Assembly: GCA_937773555.1 (NCBI GenBank)
Contig: CALJVT010000006.1
Coordinates: 207,501 to 271,500, forward strand
Direction of reading: 5' to 3'
Length of the DNA: 64,000 bases
Origin: an uncultured Pseudomonadales bacterium
Lineage (GTDB): Bacteria; Pseudomonadota; Gammaproteobacteria; Pseudomonadales; Balneatricaceae
How positions within the stretch are numbered: position 1 is the stretch's first letter; the number at the start of each line of letters is the position of its first letter. Below the pieces are notes generated by a model, which saw only the letters and a program-made list of their open reading frames with translations, was not told the origin of the DNA and searched no databases. Position numbers and translations under genes: made by a program. Positions 30,640 to 39,810 of this stretch are shown here, one piece after another.

Positions 30640-31644
30640 CTACTGGCTGTCCATATAGGCTTGCAGTTGTTGATGTAGTTCTAGCTTTCGTTCTAGGCCA
30701 CAAAAGCTAGCATCTATCGCATTGCAGGTGAACTGGCCTAATTCTTTTTGACTTAAGGTATGAGCGCAGGCTACTGCAGTGAAATTGTCATTCATATAGC
30801 CACCGAAATAAGCCGGATCATCCGCATTGATACCCACACTAACACCTTGGCGCAGCAAATCAACAATAGTGTGCTGCTCCATAGACTGAAAAACTTTTAG
30901 CTTGGTATTTGATAATGGACAAACAGTTAGATGCACTTTTTCTTCAATGAGCCGAGACACCAATTGAGGGTCATCAACACAACGCACTCCGTGATCAATT
31001 CGGCTTACTTGAAGAATATCTAAGGCATCTGTGATATTACTTGATGGCCCTTCTTCTCCAGCATGGGCAACCGCAAGGTAGCCTTGTTTTCGAGCAGCAG
31101 CAAATACTCTGGCAAACTTTTCTGGCGGATGTCCCACTTCTGACGAGTCCAGGCCTACGGCAACAATACTGTCTTTCCACAATTGCGCTTGCTGCAGGGT
31201 ATCAAAAGCACTTGCTTCATCTAGATGCCGCAAAAAACATAGAATAAGTTGGCTACTAATACCCAATTGAGCTTCCGCATCAGCCAAGGCTTTGGTAAGC
31301 CCCTTCATAACCGTATCAAAACTTATGCCTCTGGCCGTGTGGGTTTGTGGGTCAAAAAATAACTCAGCATGAAGCACGTTATCGGCCTTGCAACGCAGCA
31401 TATAGGCCCAGGTTAAATCATAAAAATCCCTTTCTGTAATGAGTACTTGTGCACCCTGATAGTAGATATCTAAAAACGATTGTAAATTTGAAAAATCATA
31501 AGCTTCACGAACCTCATCAGGGTTGGCAAATGGAATTTCTATATTATTACGCTGCGCTAGTTTGAACATAAGTTCGGGTTCTAAGCTACCTTCAATGTGC
31601 AAGTGTAACTCTACTTTTGGCAAGCCAGTAATAAATTGATACAA
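30640..31644 (-). CDS. Adenine/adenosine deaminase family protein
   Basis: This is a zinc amidohydrolase that deaminates adenine or adenosine. Metal ligands and catalytic residues appear in LPKVELHLHIEG (about 8), VAHAGEEGP, RIDHGVRC and NADDPAYFGGY. The sequence DSSEVGHPP (about 172) and overall shape recall the bacterial adenine deaminases once called adenosine deaminase (Pseudomonas PA0148 type), so adenine is as likely as adenosine. No ATG fits; TTG at 31644 has GGA at good spacing and starts eight residues before the conserved block. TTG at 31707 would add a leader without similarity. The divergent neighbour is dgkA. Confidence 0.83.
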   Translation of the reverse strand: MYQFITGLPKVELHLHIEGSLEPELMFKLAQRNNIEIPFANPDEVREAYDFSNLQSFLDIYYQGAQVLITERDFYDLTWAYMLRCKADNVLHAELFFDPQTHTARGISFDTVMKGLTKALADAEAQLGISSQLILCFLRHLDEASAFDTLQQAQLWKDSIVAVGLDSSEVGHPPEKFARVFAAARKQGYLAVAHAGEEGPSSNITDALDILQVSRIDHGVRCVDDPQLVSRLIEEKVHLTVCPLSNTKLKVFQSMEQHTIVDLLRQGVSVGINADDPAYFGGYMNDNFTAVACAHTLSQKELGQFTCNAIDASFCGLERKLELHQQLQAYMDSQ

Positions 31645-31815
31645 GATAGGATTCCAATTAAACGAATATAATATGATTTCAATTCTACCATTAATTAATA
31701 ACTTCAAGGAGTTTCACAAGATATATGACTGCTTTTCAGTTGCCAATGGATTGGTTAAACTGACCGTTGTGAATAAGCGCCAAAAAAACATAATAACAGG
31801 CACGAGAAGCAAATT

Positions 31816-32211
31816 ATGAACTCACCTAAGCCTCACCCAAATAGCTATCCCAAAAATGGTGGCTGGAACAGGATGTATACTGCCACCATTTTTTCTCTCA
31901 AAGGAATGGTTTATTGTTTTAAAAATGAAGCCGGTATGCGGGAATATACTGCCATCTTTCTGGTGAGCATACCCTGTGCTATTTACCTAGGTGAATCTCC
32001 AGTAGAACGAATCCTCATGCTTGGCGCAGGTTTGTTGGTCATGTTAATGGAGTATATAAACTCTGCTTTAGAGGCCACGCTAGATCGCATTAGCACCGAA
32101 CACCACGATCTAACAGGGGCCGCAAAGGATATGGGATCAGCAGCAGTGTTTGTTGCTGCTTTGTTTTTTGTTTATGTTTGGGGAGAGTTTGTTTATCGCA
32201 GTTTTGGTTAA
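31816..32211 (+). CDS. dgkA: Diacylglycerol kinase
   Basis: This small trimeric membrane enzyme phosphorylates diacylglycerol, recycling the product of periplasmic glucan or lipopolysaccharide modification. It has 131 residues with three predicted membrane helices. Conserved positions include FKNEAGMREY, MEYINSALEATLDRIS (catalytic Glu) and AKDMGSAAVFVA. The N-terminus is about ten residues longer than in E. coli. A bidirectional terminator separates it from the convergent acyl-CoA dehydrogenase gene. Confidence 0.94.
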   Translation: MNSPKPHPNSYPKNGGWNRMYTATIFSLKGMVYCFKNEAGMREYTAIFLVSIPCAIYLGESPVERILMLGAGLLVMLMEYINSALEATLDRISTEHHDLTGAAKDMGSAAVFVAALFFVYVWGEFVYRSFG

Positions 32212-32228
32212 TAATTTATAACTAGGCA

Positions 32229-32259
32229 TAAAAAAGCCCACTTGTACGCGGGCTTTTTT
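32229..32259. terminator. Bidirectional terminator between dgkA and the acyl-CoA dehydrogenase gene
   Basis: AAAAAGCCC (32231-32239) and GGGCTTTTT (32250-32258) pair around a 10-base loop, with A and T runs on both sides, between converging genes. Confidence 0.83.
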
Positions 32260-32279
32260 GCTAGCTATTTCAATCCAAA

Positions 32280-34079
32280 CTAGAACCTAAAGTGGTCTTC
32301 ATTTAAATCTTGTAATGTGCCAGCACCGGCGAGCATGGTAGTGGCATGAGTTTGAGTACGAGGTAACAAACGGGCAAAAAAGAAACGTGCAGTAAATAAT
32401 TTTGCTTGGTAAAAATCTGTTTCAGAAGTCTTCCCAGCTAGCACCTCTTGCGCCACCTTTGCCGCTCGAGCAAAAAAGTATGCTTGAGTGACATAACCTG
32501 AGTACATTAAGTAATCTACGGAGGCGGCACCGACCTCATTACGATCTTTCATGGCCGCCATGCCCACCTTCATAGTCAGCTCACCCCATTCTTTATTAGC
32601 TGCCATCAGTGGCTTGATAAATTCAGCCATAGCTTCATTTTCTGCTTCTGCCTTGCAAAAGCGGTAAATTATTTTAGTGAACACTTTAAGGCTTTCACCT
32701 TGAGTCATAAGCACTTTACGACCCAGAAGATCAAGGGCTTGAATACCAGTAGTGCCTTCATAAATGGTAGCAATACGTGCATCACGTACAATCTGTTCCA
32801 TGCCATATTCGCGGATATAGCCGTGGCCACCAAAACACTGAAGGCCTAAGTTGGCAGACTCTACACCCGTTTCAGTAATGAAGGCTTTAGCAATAGGTGT
32901 TAATAAAGACAATAACACGTCTGCCTCTTTACCCTCATCACTGTCACCGTTGCGACTAACTGTATCATTTAACTGAGCTAGAAAATAAACCAACATACGG
33001 CCACCCTCAGCAAAAGATTTCGCTGTTAGCAGCATTCTGCGTACATCTGGATGCACAATAATTGGGTCTGCAGCTTTTTCTGGAGCAACCGGGCCTGCCA
33101 AGGAGCGCATTTGTAAGCGTTCTTTGGTGTACTCTAAGGCCCCCTGAAAGGCACCTTCAGCTGCACAGAGCCCCTGCGCGGCTGTGCCAATTCGAGCAAT
33201 ATTCATAAAGGTGAACATACAGTTCAAACCTTTGTTGGCTGGACCAATAAGATAACCATTAGCCCCATCAAAGTTCATCACACAGGTGGCATTGCCATGG
33301 ATACCCATTTTGTGCTCCAAGGAGCCACACTTCACTTGATTACGTTGACTAAGACTACCATCATCATTGACATCAAATTTAGGTACGATAAATAATGAAA
33401 TACCTTTTGTACCTAAAGGCGCACCTGGTAGGCGGGCAAGTACGATGTGCACAATATTATCTACCATGTCGTGCTCACCAGCAGATATGAATATTTTGGT
33501 GCCAGTAATAGCATAACTACCGTCTGCTTGGAGCTCAGCTTTTGTGCGCAACAAACCTAGGTCAGTTCCACAATGAGACTCAGTCAAGCACATGGTGCCC
33601 GTCCAGCGGCCTTCAACCAGTGGCAATAGGTATTTTTGCTTTTGTTCTTCGGTACCGTGGGCTTCTATGGTGTTCATAGCACCATGGCTGAGTCCGGGAT
33701 ACATGCTCCAAGACCAGTTGGCCGTGCCACTGAGCTCATTAATCATGGTGCCTAAAGATTCGGGCAAGCCTTGGCCACCTACATCTGGGCTATGGGACAT
33801 AGACGGCCAACCACCCTCTACGTATTGAGTGTAGGCTTGTTTAAATCCAGAAGGAGTGGTCACTACACCATCATTCCAACTACACCCTTCTTCGTCACCA
33901 GAGGCATTGATTGGCGCAAGTATATTTTCAGAAAACTTAGCCGCTTCTTCAAGAATAGCATCAATCATTTCTGCATCAATGTCTTCGCCACCTTGCAAAG
34001 TTTTATAGTGATCTGCCATGGCTAATACTTCGTGCATTACAAATTGAATATCGCGACGTGGCGCTTGATAATTAGGCAT
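32280..34079 (-). CDS. Acyl-CoA dehydrogenase, long C-terminally extended type (DmdC/FadE-like)
   Basis: This FAD enzyme oxidises an acyl-CoA to the enoyl-CoA. The 599 residues are longer than classical short-chain enzymes (about 380). The N-terminal helical domain has PNYQAPRRDIQFVM. The middle domain has CLTESHCGTDLG and ITGTKIFISAGEHD. The C-terminal domain has CFGGHGYIREYGMEQIVRDA and IYEGTTGIQALDLLG with the catalytic-region acid, then an extra helical tail. This layout fits 3-methylmercaptopropionyl-CoA dehydrogenase (DmdC) and related fatty acyl enzymes; sequence alone does not settle which. The start at 34079 matches family members. A PsrA-like palindrome lies 36 bp upstream, which favours fatty-acid control. 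Confidence 0.85.
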   Translation of the reverse strand: MPNYQAPRRDIQFVMHEVLAMADHYKTLQGGEDIDAEMIDAILEEAAKFSENILAPINASGDEEGCSWNDGVVTTPSGFKQAYTQYVEGGWPSMSHSPDVGGQGLPESLGTMINELSGTANWSWSMYPGLSHGAMNTIEAHGTEEQKQKYLLPLVEGRWTGTMCLTESHCGTDLGLLRTKAELQADGSYAITGTKIFISAGEHDMVDNIVHIVLARLPGAPLGTKGISLFIVPKFDVNDDGSLSQRNQVKCGSLEHKMGIHGNATCVMNFDGANGYLIGPANKGLNCMFTFMNIARIGTAAQGLCAAEGAFQGALEYTKERLQMRSLAGPVAPEKAADPIIVHPDVRRMLLTAKSFAEGGRMLVYFLAQLNDTVSRNGDSDEGKEADVLLSLLTPIAKAFITETGVESANLGLQCFGGHGYIREYGMEQIVRDARIATIYEGTTGIQALDLLGRKVLMTQGESLKVFTKIIYRFCKAEAENEAMAEFIKPLMAANKEWGELTMKVGMAAMKDRNEVGAASVDYLMYSGYVTQAYFFARAAKVAQEVLAGKTSETDFYQAKLFTARFFFARLLPRTQTHATTMLAGAGTLQDLNEDHFRF

Positions 34080-34114
34080 GATGACTCCATTGATTTTTAG
34101 CATGAACTTATTTA

Positions 34115-34136
34115 TTTTCAAACAGTTGTTTGAAAA
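34115..34136. promoter_or_regulatory. PsrA-like operator palindrome
   Basis: TTTTCAAAC (34115-34123) and GTTTGAAAA (34128-34136) form a perfect 9-bp inverted repeat around AGTT. It fits the PsrA operator form (G/C)AAAC-N2-4-GTTT(G/C) described for the fatty-acid responsive TetR regulator of Pseudomonas beta-oxidation genes. It lies 36-57 bp before the start codon of the acyl-CoA dehydrogenase, where a repressor would block transcription. Confidence 0.6.
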
Positions 34137-34239
34137 ATACCTTGTTTAATGCCCTTAGGTCAATTCTAAGACTTTACAGTCATCAAATCAGGGAATTAAA
34201 GAAGGTAATCACAAGGCTATCGTGTGGTGCATTAACACG

Positions 34240-34947
34240 CTAGTTGAGCAGCATTTCAAGGTCTAAATAGGTTTGGCAAGCTGCCATCCTTGCTGACGCT
34301 TTTTCGATATTGGCTAGGTTTGGCACCACACCTAACATGGGTGCCTGAATCCGATGTTGCAGCGTCATTATATTAGCATCTAGTTCGGCCATTTGGGGAT
34401 CAATACAGTTGGCCACCCAACCGGCAAGTGTTAACCCATCTCTAGTAATTGCCTCTACAGTTAACAGCGTATGGTTAATGCAACCCAAACGCATACCTAC
34501 GACTAATACAACCGGTATCCCTAAGGCTATCGCCAGGTCTGCCAAAGTTTCTCGCTCGTTCACTGGCACCCGCCAACCACCAGCACCCTCCACAAGCGTA
34601 AGGTTTGCACCTTGCATTAGCACACCGCTAGTAAACCCAGCCAGGCGATCCACTTGCAGTCTCTGGCCCTGTTGTTGAGCAGCAATATGAGGCGCAATAG
34701 GAGCTAAAAAGGCTACTGGATTAACTTGTTCATAGTACAAGGGCATGGTGCACTGAGCTAACAATTGCTCCGCATCGTTATTTCTTAAACCTTCTTTGGT
34801 CTCAATACACCCAGCTGCCACAGGCTTAACAGCTGCAGTACTCAAGCCCTGATTTCTGGCTTTAGCTAACAAAGCACAAGCCACCGTAGTTTTCCCAGCG
34901 TCAGTGTCTGTGCCTGCTATAAAAAACCGTTTTTTGATCTGCATCAT
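34240..34947 (-). CDS. bioD: Dethiobiotin synthetase
   Basis: BioD closes the ureido ring of dethiobiotin from diaminopelargonic acid, CO2 and ATP. The 235 residues carry the P-loop FIAGTDTDAGKTTVACALL (about 9-28), AVKPVAAGC and VEGAGGWRVPVNE. It is the last gene of the bio operon. Two ATGs in a row (34947, 34944) overlap the bioC stop. bioA is not in this operon in the window. Confidence 0.95.
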   Translation of the reverse strand: MMQIKKRFFIAGTDTDAGKTTVACALLAKARNQGLSTAAVKPVAAGCIETKEGLRNNDAEQLLAQCTMPLYYEQVNPVAFLAPIAPHIAAQQQGQRLQVDRLAGFTSGVLMQGANLTLVEGAGGWRVPVNERETLADLAIALGIPVVLVVGMRLGCINHTLLTVEAITRDGLTLAGWVANCIDPQMAELDANIMTLQHRIQAPMLGVVPNLANIEKASARMAACQTYLDLEMLLN

Positions 34948-35762
34948 ATCGCTGCCTTAGTTTTAGCCTTTATATAGTAAATTTCATAGCTGACTGGCAA
35001 TTGACCCTCGTCATCACGCAAGGATTCGTAGGCCTGCACCATCTTACGTAAACGCCCTACTCCCATTAGTCCTTGCGCTGCCTGAGCGTTGTGATTACTG
35101 GCACCTAACTGCTTCAAATCCTGCGTAAGCTGCTGCACTGACTGATATTTGAGCTCAATAGTCTCACATACAATGTCTACTTCTACAAAATGGTTTTTAA
35201 GTGTATCTCTCAGAGTGTCTAGCGCAACGAATTCATTAACGTGTTGGTAATCATCTACTTGGGCCCAAGCCCATTTAAGTTGATGTAAGGTTTTCGGGCC
35301 TAGGGTAGCACAATGAAAAGCCCCCTCCTCTGCAAGGCAATGGGCTACACCAGAAAAAACGGCATCCAGGTTTTTACACCACTGGATGGCTAAAGACGAG
35401 ATGACTAAATTATACTGCTGGGCGCTATTTAACAAAACATGTGGTATTTGTTGTGCATCACCGAGTTGCCAGCTTAACTTACTGCTGTGATGACGCGACC
35501 GGGCATAGGTTAGCATGCCTTCGGCGATATCTAATCCCGTTACTGCAGTAACCAAATTAATACCTGCTAACTGAGCACTCACATAACCTGTACCACTGCC
35601 AATATCGAGCACCCTACCTCGATGAAGGTCGACCCCCTTATTTAATAGCCGGTCTGCAGCAATGCGTTGCAAGCCTGCAACTTGGTCATAGGTTTTTGCC
35701 GCTTGGCTAAAGGCTTGCGCCACTTGTTGCACGCTAGGTAAAAAGTTTGAATTCGGGTTCAC
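34944..35762 (-). CDS. bioC: Malonyl-ACP O-methyltransferase
   Basis: BioC methylates malonyl-ACP with S-adenosylmethionine to disguise it as a fatty acid primer, starting pimelate synthesis for biotin. The 272 residues have the SAM-binding motif VLDIGSGTGYVSAQLAG (about 49), followed by GLDIAEGML and the post-motif NLVISSLAIQWC typical of BioC. The start is GTG, sharing GTGA with the bioH stop. It is coupled to bioH and bioD. Confidence 0.93.
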   Translation of the reverse strand: MNPNSNFLPSVQQVAQAFSQAAKTYDQVAGLQRIAADRLLNKGVDLHRGRVLDIGSGTGYVSAQLAGINLVTAVTGLDIAEGMLTYARSRHHSSKLSWQLGDAQQIPHVLLNSAQQYNLVISSLAIQWCKNLDAVFSGVAHCLAEEGAFHCATLGPKTLHQLKWAWAQVDDYQHVNEFVALDTLRDTLKNHFVEVDIVCETIELKYQSVQQLTQDLKQLGASNHNAQAAQGLMGVGRLRKMVQAYESLRDDEGQLPVSYEIYYIKAKTKAAI

Positions 35763-36544
35763 CTAGCCACCCCAGGATGCATAAATTTGGCCATTTTTCT
35801 ACTAATGCTCTGTTGTTCTAGTAAGTAGCCGTGGCCGCCTTCAACATAATTAACCTGCACATTGTTGGGCAGTTGTAACTCATCAACCCATTGACAGGGG
35901 ACCAACTCATCATTTTTAGCCAGTTCAAGGTAACAGGGCTGCCAAAGTTGGCAAAGGTGTGCGCGCTCATCTAATACTTGCAATAAGTTAAGGCCGAAGG
36001 CTTTTTGAGTTTGCACTGGCATGAGTTGGATTATTTGCGCTGCCAACAACTTTGGATTTACTGAACCTTGTGCCTGCAAACTCGCAAAACGGCGCAACGT
36101 TTTAGTAGCCAATGCCTGATAACCTTGCATAAACTGAAGCAGCATTTCGGGCACCATTGCTGTTGGCCAGCCATCACCAGTAATGAACTTAGGGTTCACA
36201 GCCATCAGTATTAAGCGCTTTATACGAGGGTCATTATGAGCCATACGAATGGCTATCTGAGCACCCAAGGACCAAGCCATTAAAGTATACTGGAGGGGAA
36301 GGTATCGTTTGGTGGCGACTATCCACTGGTCTAGTTGTTCTAACGTATTACGTTGATCTGCAACATAGGTATCTTGCCCATGCCCTGGTAAATCTAACAA
36401 AATAAGGTTGTAGCTAGATTTCAACTGCTCCAGCAAGTATTCAGGCCAACAATTATTATCATAGCCCCAGCCATGCAGTAATACCAAAGCAGGCTTGTGC
36501 GTATCTAGTTGCACTTGGATAACAGTCCCTTCTGGAAAAAGCAC
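35759..36544 (-). CDS. bioH: Pimeloyl-ACP methyl ester carboxylesterase
   Basis: BioH, an alpha/beta hydrolase, removes the methyl group that BioC added and so releases pimeloyl-ACP for BioF. The 261 residues have LVLLHGWGYDNNCW (oxyanion region, about 21), the nucleophile Ser in MAWSLGAQIA (first Gly of GxSxG is Ala), an Asp near NDELVPC and a His in GGHGYLLEQ. The start is a GTG immediately after the bioF stop. Family assignment rests also on its place between bioF and bioC. Confidence 0.91.
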   Translation of the reverse strand: MLFPEGTVIQVQLDTHKPALVLLHGWGYDNNCWPEYLLEQLKSSYNLILLDLPGHGQDTYVADQRNTLEQLDQWIVATKRYLPLQYTLMAWSLGAQIAIRMAHNDPRIKRLILMAVNPKFITGDGWPTAMVPEMLLQFMQGYQALATKTLRRFASLQAQGSVNPKLLAAQIIQLMPVQTQKAFGLNLLQVLDERAHLCQLWQPCYLELAKNDELVPCQWVDELQLPNNVQVNYVEGGHGYLLEQQSISRKMAKFMHPGVAR

Positions 36545-37735
36545 TTAACCCTCTACCGAGGCTAGTAAGCCTTGCTGTTGCAACTGAGCCAGTGCCTGCA
36601 GTAACTGATGGAGGTGACTTTCAGTGTGCGCAGCAGACAATGTAATCCTTAACCGGGCAGTGCCTTTTGGTACCGTTGGAGGGCGTATAGCCGTGACCAA
36701 AAGCCCCTGTTCTTTGAGCAGTTCACTCAACTGAAGTGCTCCCTGTGACGAACCGACCATAAGTGGCTGGATTGCGGTATCACTTGGCATTAAGGGTAAG
36801 CCTAAGCTTTTAGCCTGTTGCTTAAATAAACTAATGAGGTGATTGAGATGTTGTTGCCGCCAAGCCTCATCCTTTAACAGTTGCACAGCAGCGAGGCTTG
36901 CAGCCGCAATGGCTGGCGGCAGGGCAGTGGTATAAATATAATTGCGGGAGAACTGGATTAGGCTTTCGACCAGTGCATCACTACCGGCTACAAAAGCGCC
37001 ATAGCTGCCTAAAGCCTTGCCAAGTGTGGCCATATAAATCGGGCATTCAGCCGTAGTCAAGTCTTGTGCGAGCGCACTACCACCACCATTAGGTCCAAGC
37101 ACTCCAAAACCATGGGCATCATCAATCATCAACCATGCCTGCTGTTCATTACAGAGCTGGCTCAGGGGTTTCAACAATGCACTGTCACCGTCCATACTAA
37201 ATACGGCATCGGTGGCAACCAAATGCCGTCTGGCTTCGGTACTAGTTAACTGACGTGCTAAATCGAGCATATCATTGTGTCGATACCGCTGAAATTTGGC
37301 GGAACTAAGAAGCCCACCATCCAGCAGTGACGCATGATTCAGACGGTCTTGATAGACTGCATCTTGACGATCTAAAAGGCTATTCATCACCCCCATATTA
37401 GCCATATACCCACTAGAGAATAACAACGCTCTGGGCCGTTGGGTGACTTCGGCTAACACTTCTTCTAGCTGATGATGAAGGTCTGTATGCCCCACCACAA
37501 GGTGGGACGCTCCAGCACCTACGCCATAATCTGCACACGCTTTTTGAGCGTTACTAATAAGTTGGGGATGATTGGCTAAACCTAAGTAATCATTACTACA
37601 AAACGCTAACAGGGCTTGGCCATTTATATTCAGTTCTGGGGTTTGTGGCCCCCTATGTGAAAGTCGCCTGCGGTAAAGGTGATTGAGCCTTCGCTGATTA
37701 AGATCAGCACCTAGAGTGTGTTCTAAATTGTGCAT
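36545..37735 (-). CDS. bioF: 8-amino-7-oxononanoate synthase
   Basis: BioF condenses pimeloyl-ACP with alanine using pyridoxal phosphate, making the first ring precursor of biotin. The 396 residues show FCSNDYLGLANHP (about 47), LLFSSGYMANMGVM, MIDDAHGFGVLG, and the PLP lysine in MATLGKALGSYGAF (about 237). Its ATG overlaps the bioB TAA by one base, so they are coupled. Confidence 0.96.
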   Translation of the reverse strand: MHNLEHTLGADLNQRRLNHLYRRRLSHRGPQTPELNINGQALLAFCSNDYLGLANHPQLISNAQKACADYGVGAGASHLVVGHTDLHHQLEEVLAEVTQRPRALLFSSGYMANMGVMNSLLDRQDAVYQDRLNHASLLDGGLLSSAKFQRYRHNDMLDLARQLTSTEARRHLVATDAVFSMDGDSALLKPLSQLCNEQQAWLMIDDAHGFGVLGPNGGGSALAQDLTTAECPIYMATLGKALGSYGAFVAGSDALVESLIQFSRNYIYTTALPPAIAAASLAAVQLLKDEAWRQQHLNHLISLFKQQAKSLGLPLMPSDTAIQPLMVGSSQGALQLSELLKEQGLLVTAIRPPTVPKGTARLRITLSAAHTESHLHQLLQALAQLQQQGLLASVEG

Positions 37736-38838
37736 TAGAGACTAGCATCAACAAACATTTGCTCCGGCTTGGCATTTTCAATAGCCTGTTCAATAGCACC
37801 TCGATGGGCTTCGTCAGACACGTCTTGACGTTTTTCTGGGCGAATGCCCAACTTTACAAACAATGCTCTGTCTTGTTCTGCAGCTGGGTTGTCTGTAGTG
37901 AGCAGGCGCTCTCCATAAAAAATTGAATTGGCCCCTGCAAAGAAACACATGGCCTGCATTTGCTCATTCATTTGTTCCCGGCCCGCAGACAATCGCACGT
38001 GAGATTGCGGCATTAATATGCGAGCTACGGCTATGGTGCGGATAAAATCAAACGGCTCAAGGTCTTCAACTTGGTCAAGGGGAGTGCCCTCAACTTTTAC
38101 CAGCATATTAATAGGGACACTTTCTGGGTGTTGCGGCATATTAACCAGCTGTTGCAGCAGGCCCACACGGTCTCGCAAATTCTCACCCATACCAACAATA
38201 CCACCAGCACAGACTTTCATACCCACATCACGCACATTGCTTAAGGTATTTAGGCGATCTTGATAGGTTCTAGTTGTGATTATAGAACCATAAAACTCTG
38301 GTGACGTATCAAGGTTATGGTTGTAGTAATCTAACCCTGCATCTGCCAGTTTTTGTGCTTGATCTGGTGCTAGCATACCTAAAGTCATGCAGGTCTCAAG
38401 GCCCATAGCTTTTACTTCTTTCACCATCTCCAATACGTAAGGCATATCTTTAGCACGAGGATTTTTCCACGCAGCCCCCATACAGAAACGGGTGGCCCCT
38501 GCCGCTTTAGCCGCAACAGCCTCTTCAATTACTTCTTTTACCTTCATTAACCGTTCAACTTCTAAACCCGTATCGTTGTGAACACTTTGTGGGCAGTACT
38601 TGCAGTCTTCAGGACAGGCGCCTGTTTTTATAGAAAGCAATGTACTTACCTGCACCTCATTGGGGTCAAAATAGGCACGATGGATCGTTTGTGCCTTAAA
38701 CAGAAGATCGTTTAGCGGCAAGGCGAATAGCTGAGTAATTTCATTAATACCCCAATTATGCCTCTGACCATTGTCACGCATTGGACTAAACTTAGGGTCT
38801 GTGTTCATAGAAAAGGTTGCAGTAGCAGTTGATGTCAT
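37735..38838 (-). CDS. bioB: Biotin synthase (radical SAM)
   Basis: BioB inserts sulfur into dethiobiotin. The radical-SAM cluster motif is CPEDCKYC (about 74-81), and residues for the second Fe-S cluster are at [11 protein letters not shown] and LSAGRE. The 367 residues include an N-terminal extension typical of gammaproteobacteria. It is the first gene of bioB-F-H-C-D and divergent from comF, an arrangement shared with Pseudomonas. Confidence 0.96.
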   Translation of the reverse strand: MTSTATATFSMNTDPKFSPMRDNGQRHNWGINEITQLFALPLNDLLFKAQTIHRAYFDPNEVQVSTLLSIKTGACPEDCKYCPQSVHNDTGLEVERLMKVKEVIEEAVAAKAAGATRFCMGAAWKNPRAKDMPYVLEMVKEVKAMGLETCMTLGMLAPDQAQKLADAGLDYYNHNLDTSPEFYGSIITTRTYQDRLNTLSNVRDVGMKVCAGGIVGMGENLRDRVGLLQQLVNMPQHPESVPINMLVKVEGTPLDQVEDLEPFDFIRTIAVARILMPQSHVRLSAGREQMNEQMQAMCFFAGANSIFYGERLLTTDNPAAEQDRALFVKLGIRPEKRQDVSDEAHRGAIEQAIENAKPEQMFVDASL

Positions 38839-38918
38839 GGCATTTCCAGCTTAGAAGGTCAGCAAGCATATTAAAAGCTAGGTGATTTTAGTCAACCAAT
38901 TAACCCGTAGAGGTTTAC

Positions 38919-39674
38919 ATGTGGTCAATAATTAACCAAATAAAATCTGCTTTTCAACCACCCTGCATTCTTTGTGGCTCACACCCCCACCAACAAGACA
39001 ACCTATGTGCCCAATGCCTAATTGATATGCCATGGAGCAAGCAAGGTTGTAGCCTATGCGCTGAACATATGGGGATCATGGGTCTAGATGGAGATCAAAT
39101 GTGTGCCAACTGCTTGCAACAAACGCCTCCTTATACTAGAACGGTGTGTGCGTTTAATTACCTGGTGCCTATCAGCGGTTTAGTTAACCAATTCAAACAT
39201 CAACATAACCTTGCTGCTGGTCGTTTATTAACATCATGCCTTAGCCAAACTCTGTTTACAAAAATAACACAAGGCCAAATTACTATTCCCCAGCTAGTCA
39301 TCCCAGTGCCACTGCATAAACGAAGGTTGAGACAAAGGGGGTTCAACCAAGCACAGGTTATTGCAATGGGAATTAGCCAATCATTGAATTTAAAGATCAA
39401 TACACGATTATGCCACCGTGAGGTGTATCACTCCCCCCAACAAGGGCAAAGTCGTCAACAACGGATAACGCAAATGAAAGGGGTTTTTAATATAGCCCCA
39501 GCAGAGGTGGACCAAAGGATCAATAGTATCGCTATTATTGATGACGTTATGACAACCGGGGCTACGGTCCAAGCGTTAAGCAAAAAATTAATCACCGCTT
39601 GGGGCGGCCCCTTAGACATTCAAATTTGGTGTGTTGCCAGAGCGCAACCGCCTGACATCTTGCTTGATTGGTAA
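38919..39674 (+). CDS. comF: ComF-family phosphoribosyltransferase-like protein (intact copy)
   Basis: ComF (GntX) proteins are linked to DNA uptake and processing in transformable bacteria. The 251 residues have N-terminal Cys pairs that likely bind zinc (CILCGSHPHQQDNLCAQC and CSLCAEH, CANC) and a C-terminal phosphoribosyltransferase-like domain with PVPLHKRRLRQRGFNQA and the PRPP loop IAIIDDVMTTGATV. It is intact. Its 3' part (39172 onward) is repeated downstream at 39811-40161 and 42112-42263. It converges on a csrA fragment whose stop lies 5 bp beyond. Confidence 0.9.
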   Translation: MWSIINQIKSAFQPPCILCGSHPHQQDNLCAQCLIDMPWSKQGCSLCAEHMGIMGLDGDQMCANCLQQTPPYTRTVCAFNYLVPISGLVNQFKHQHNLAAGRLLTSCLSQTLFTKITQGQITIPQLVIPVPLHKRRLRQRGFNQAQVIAMGISQSLNLKINTRLCHREVYHSPQQGQSRQQRITQMKGVFNIAPAEVDQRINSIAIIDDVMTTGATVQALSKKLITAWGGPLDIQIWCVARAQPPDILLDW

Positions 39675-39810
39675 CCAAACTACTCGTCTTCAGTGGGTTG
39701 CTCAGGTAGGGTTTTTTCATCTTGGATGCGTTGGTAGATCTCTTCACGATGAACTGCAACATCCCGTGGGGCGTTTACACCAATACGCACTTGATTACCT
39801 TTTACACCTA
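39172..39810 (+). repeat. Tandem duplication, unit 1 (639 bp)
   Basis: This block, from inside comF to inside csrA, recurs as 39811-40161 plus 42112-42399. The first 350 bp are identical between copies. Three mismatches fall in the remainder (39540 g/a, 39563 t/c, 39678 a/c). Both ends show CCTA (39168-39171, 39807-39810 and 42396-42399), the microhomology at the junction. Confidence 0.92.
39680..39810 (-). pseudogene. csrA: 3' fragment of csrA (duplicate)
   Basis: This is an identical copy of the last 43 or so codons of the intact csrA (42269-42399), reading [20 protein letters not shown] and ending PEQPTEDE. It breaks at CCTA (39807-39810) into comF sequence, so it lacks start codon and beginning. 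It is part of the 639-bp tandem duplication and is probably not translated. Confidence 0.9.

Noticed and set aside
39200-39400. 66-codon minus-strand frame that also recurs at 39839-40039
   Set aside because: It is antisense to comF in both copies; the recurrence is explained by the duplication.
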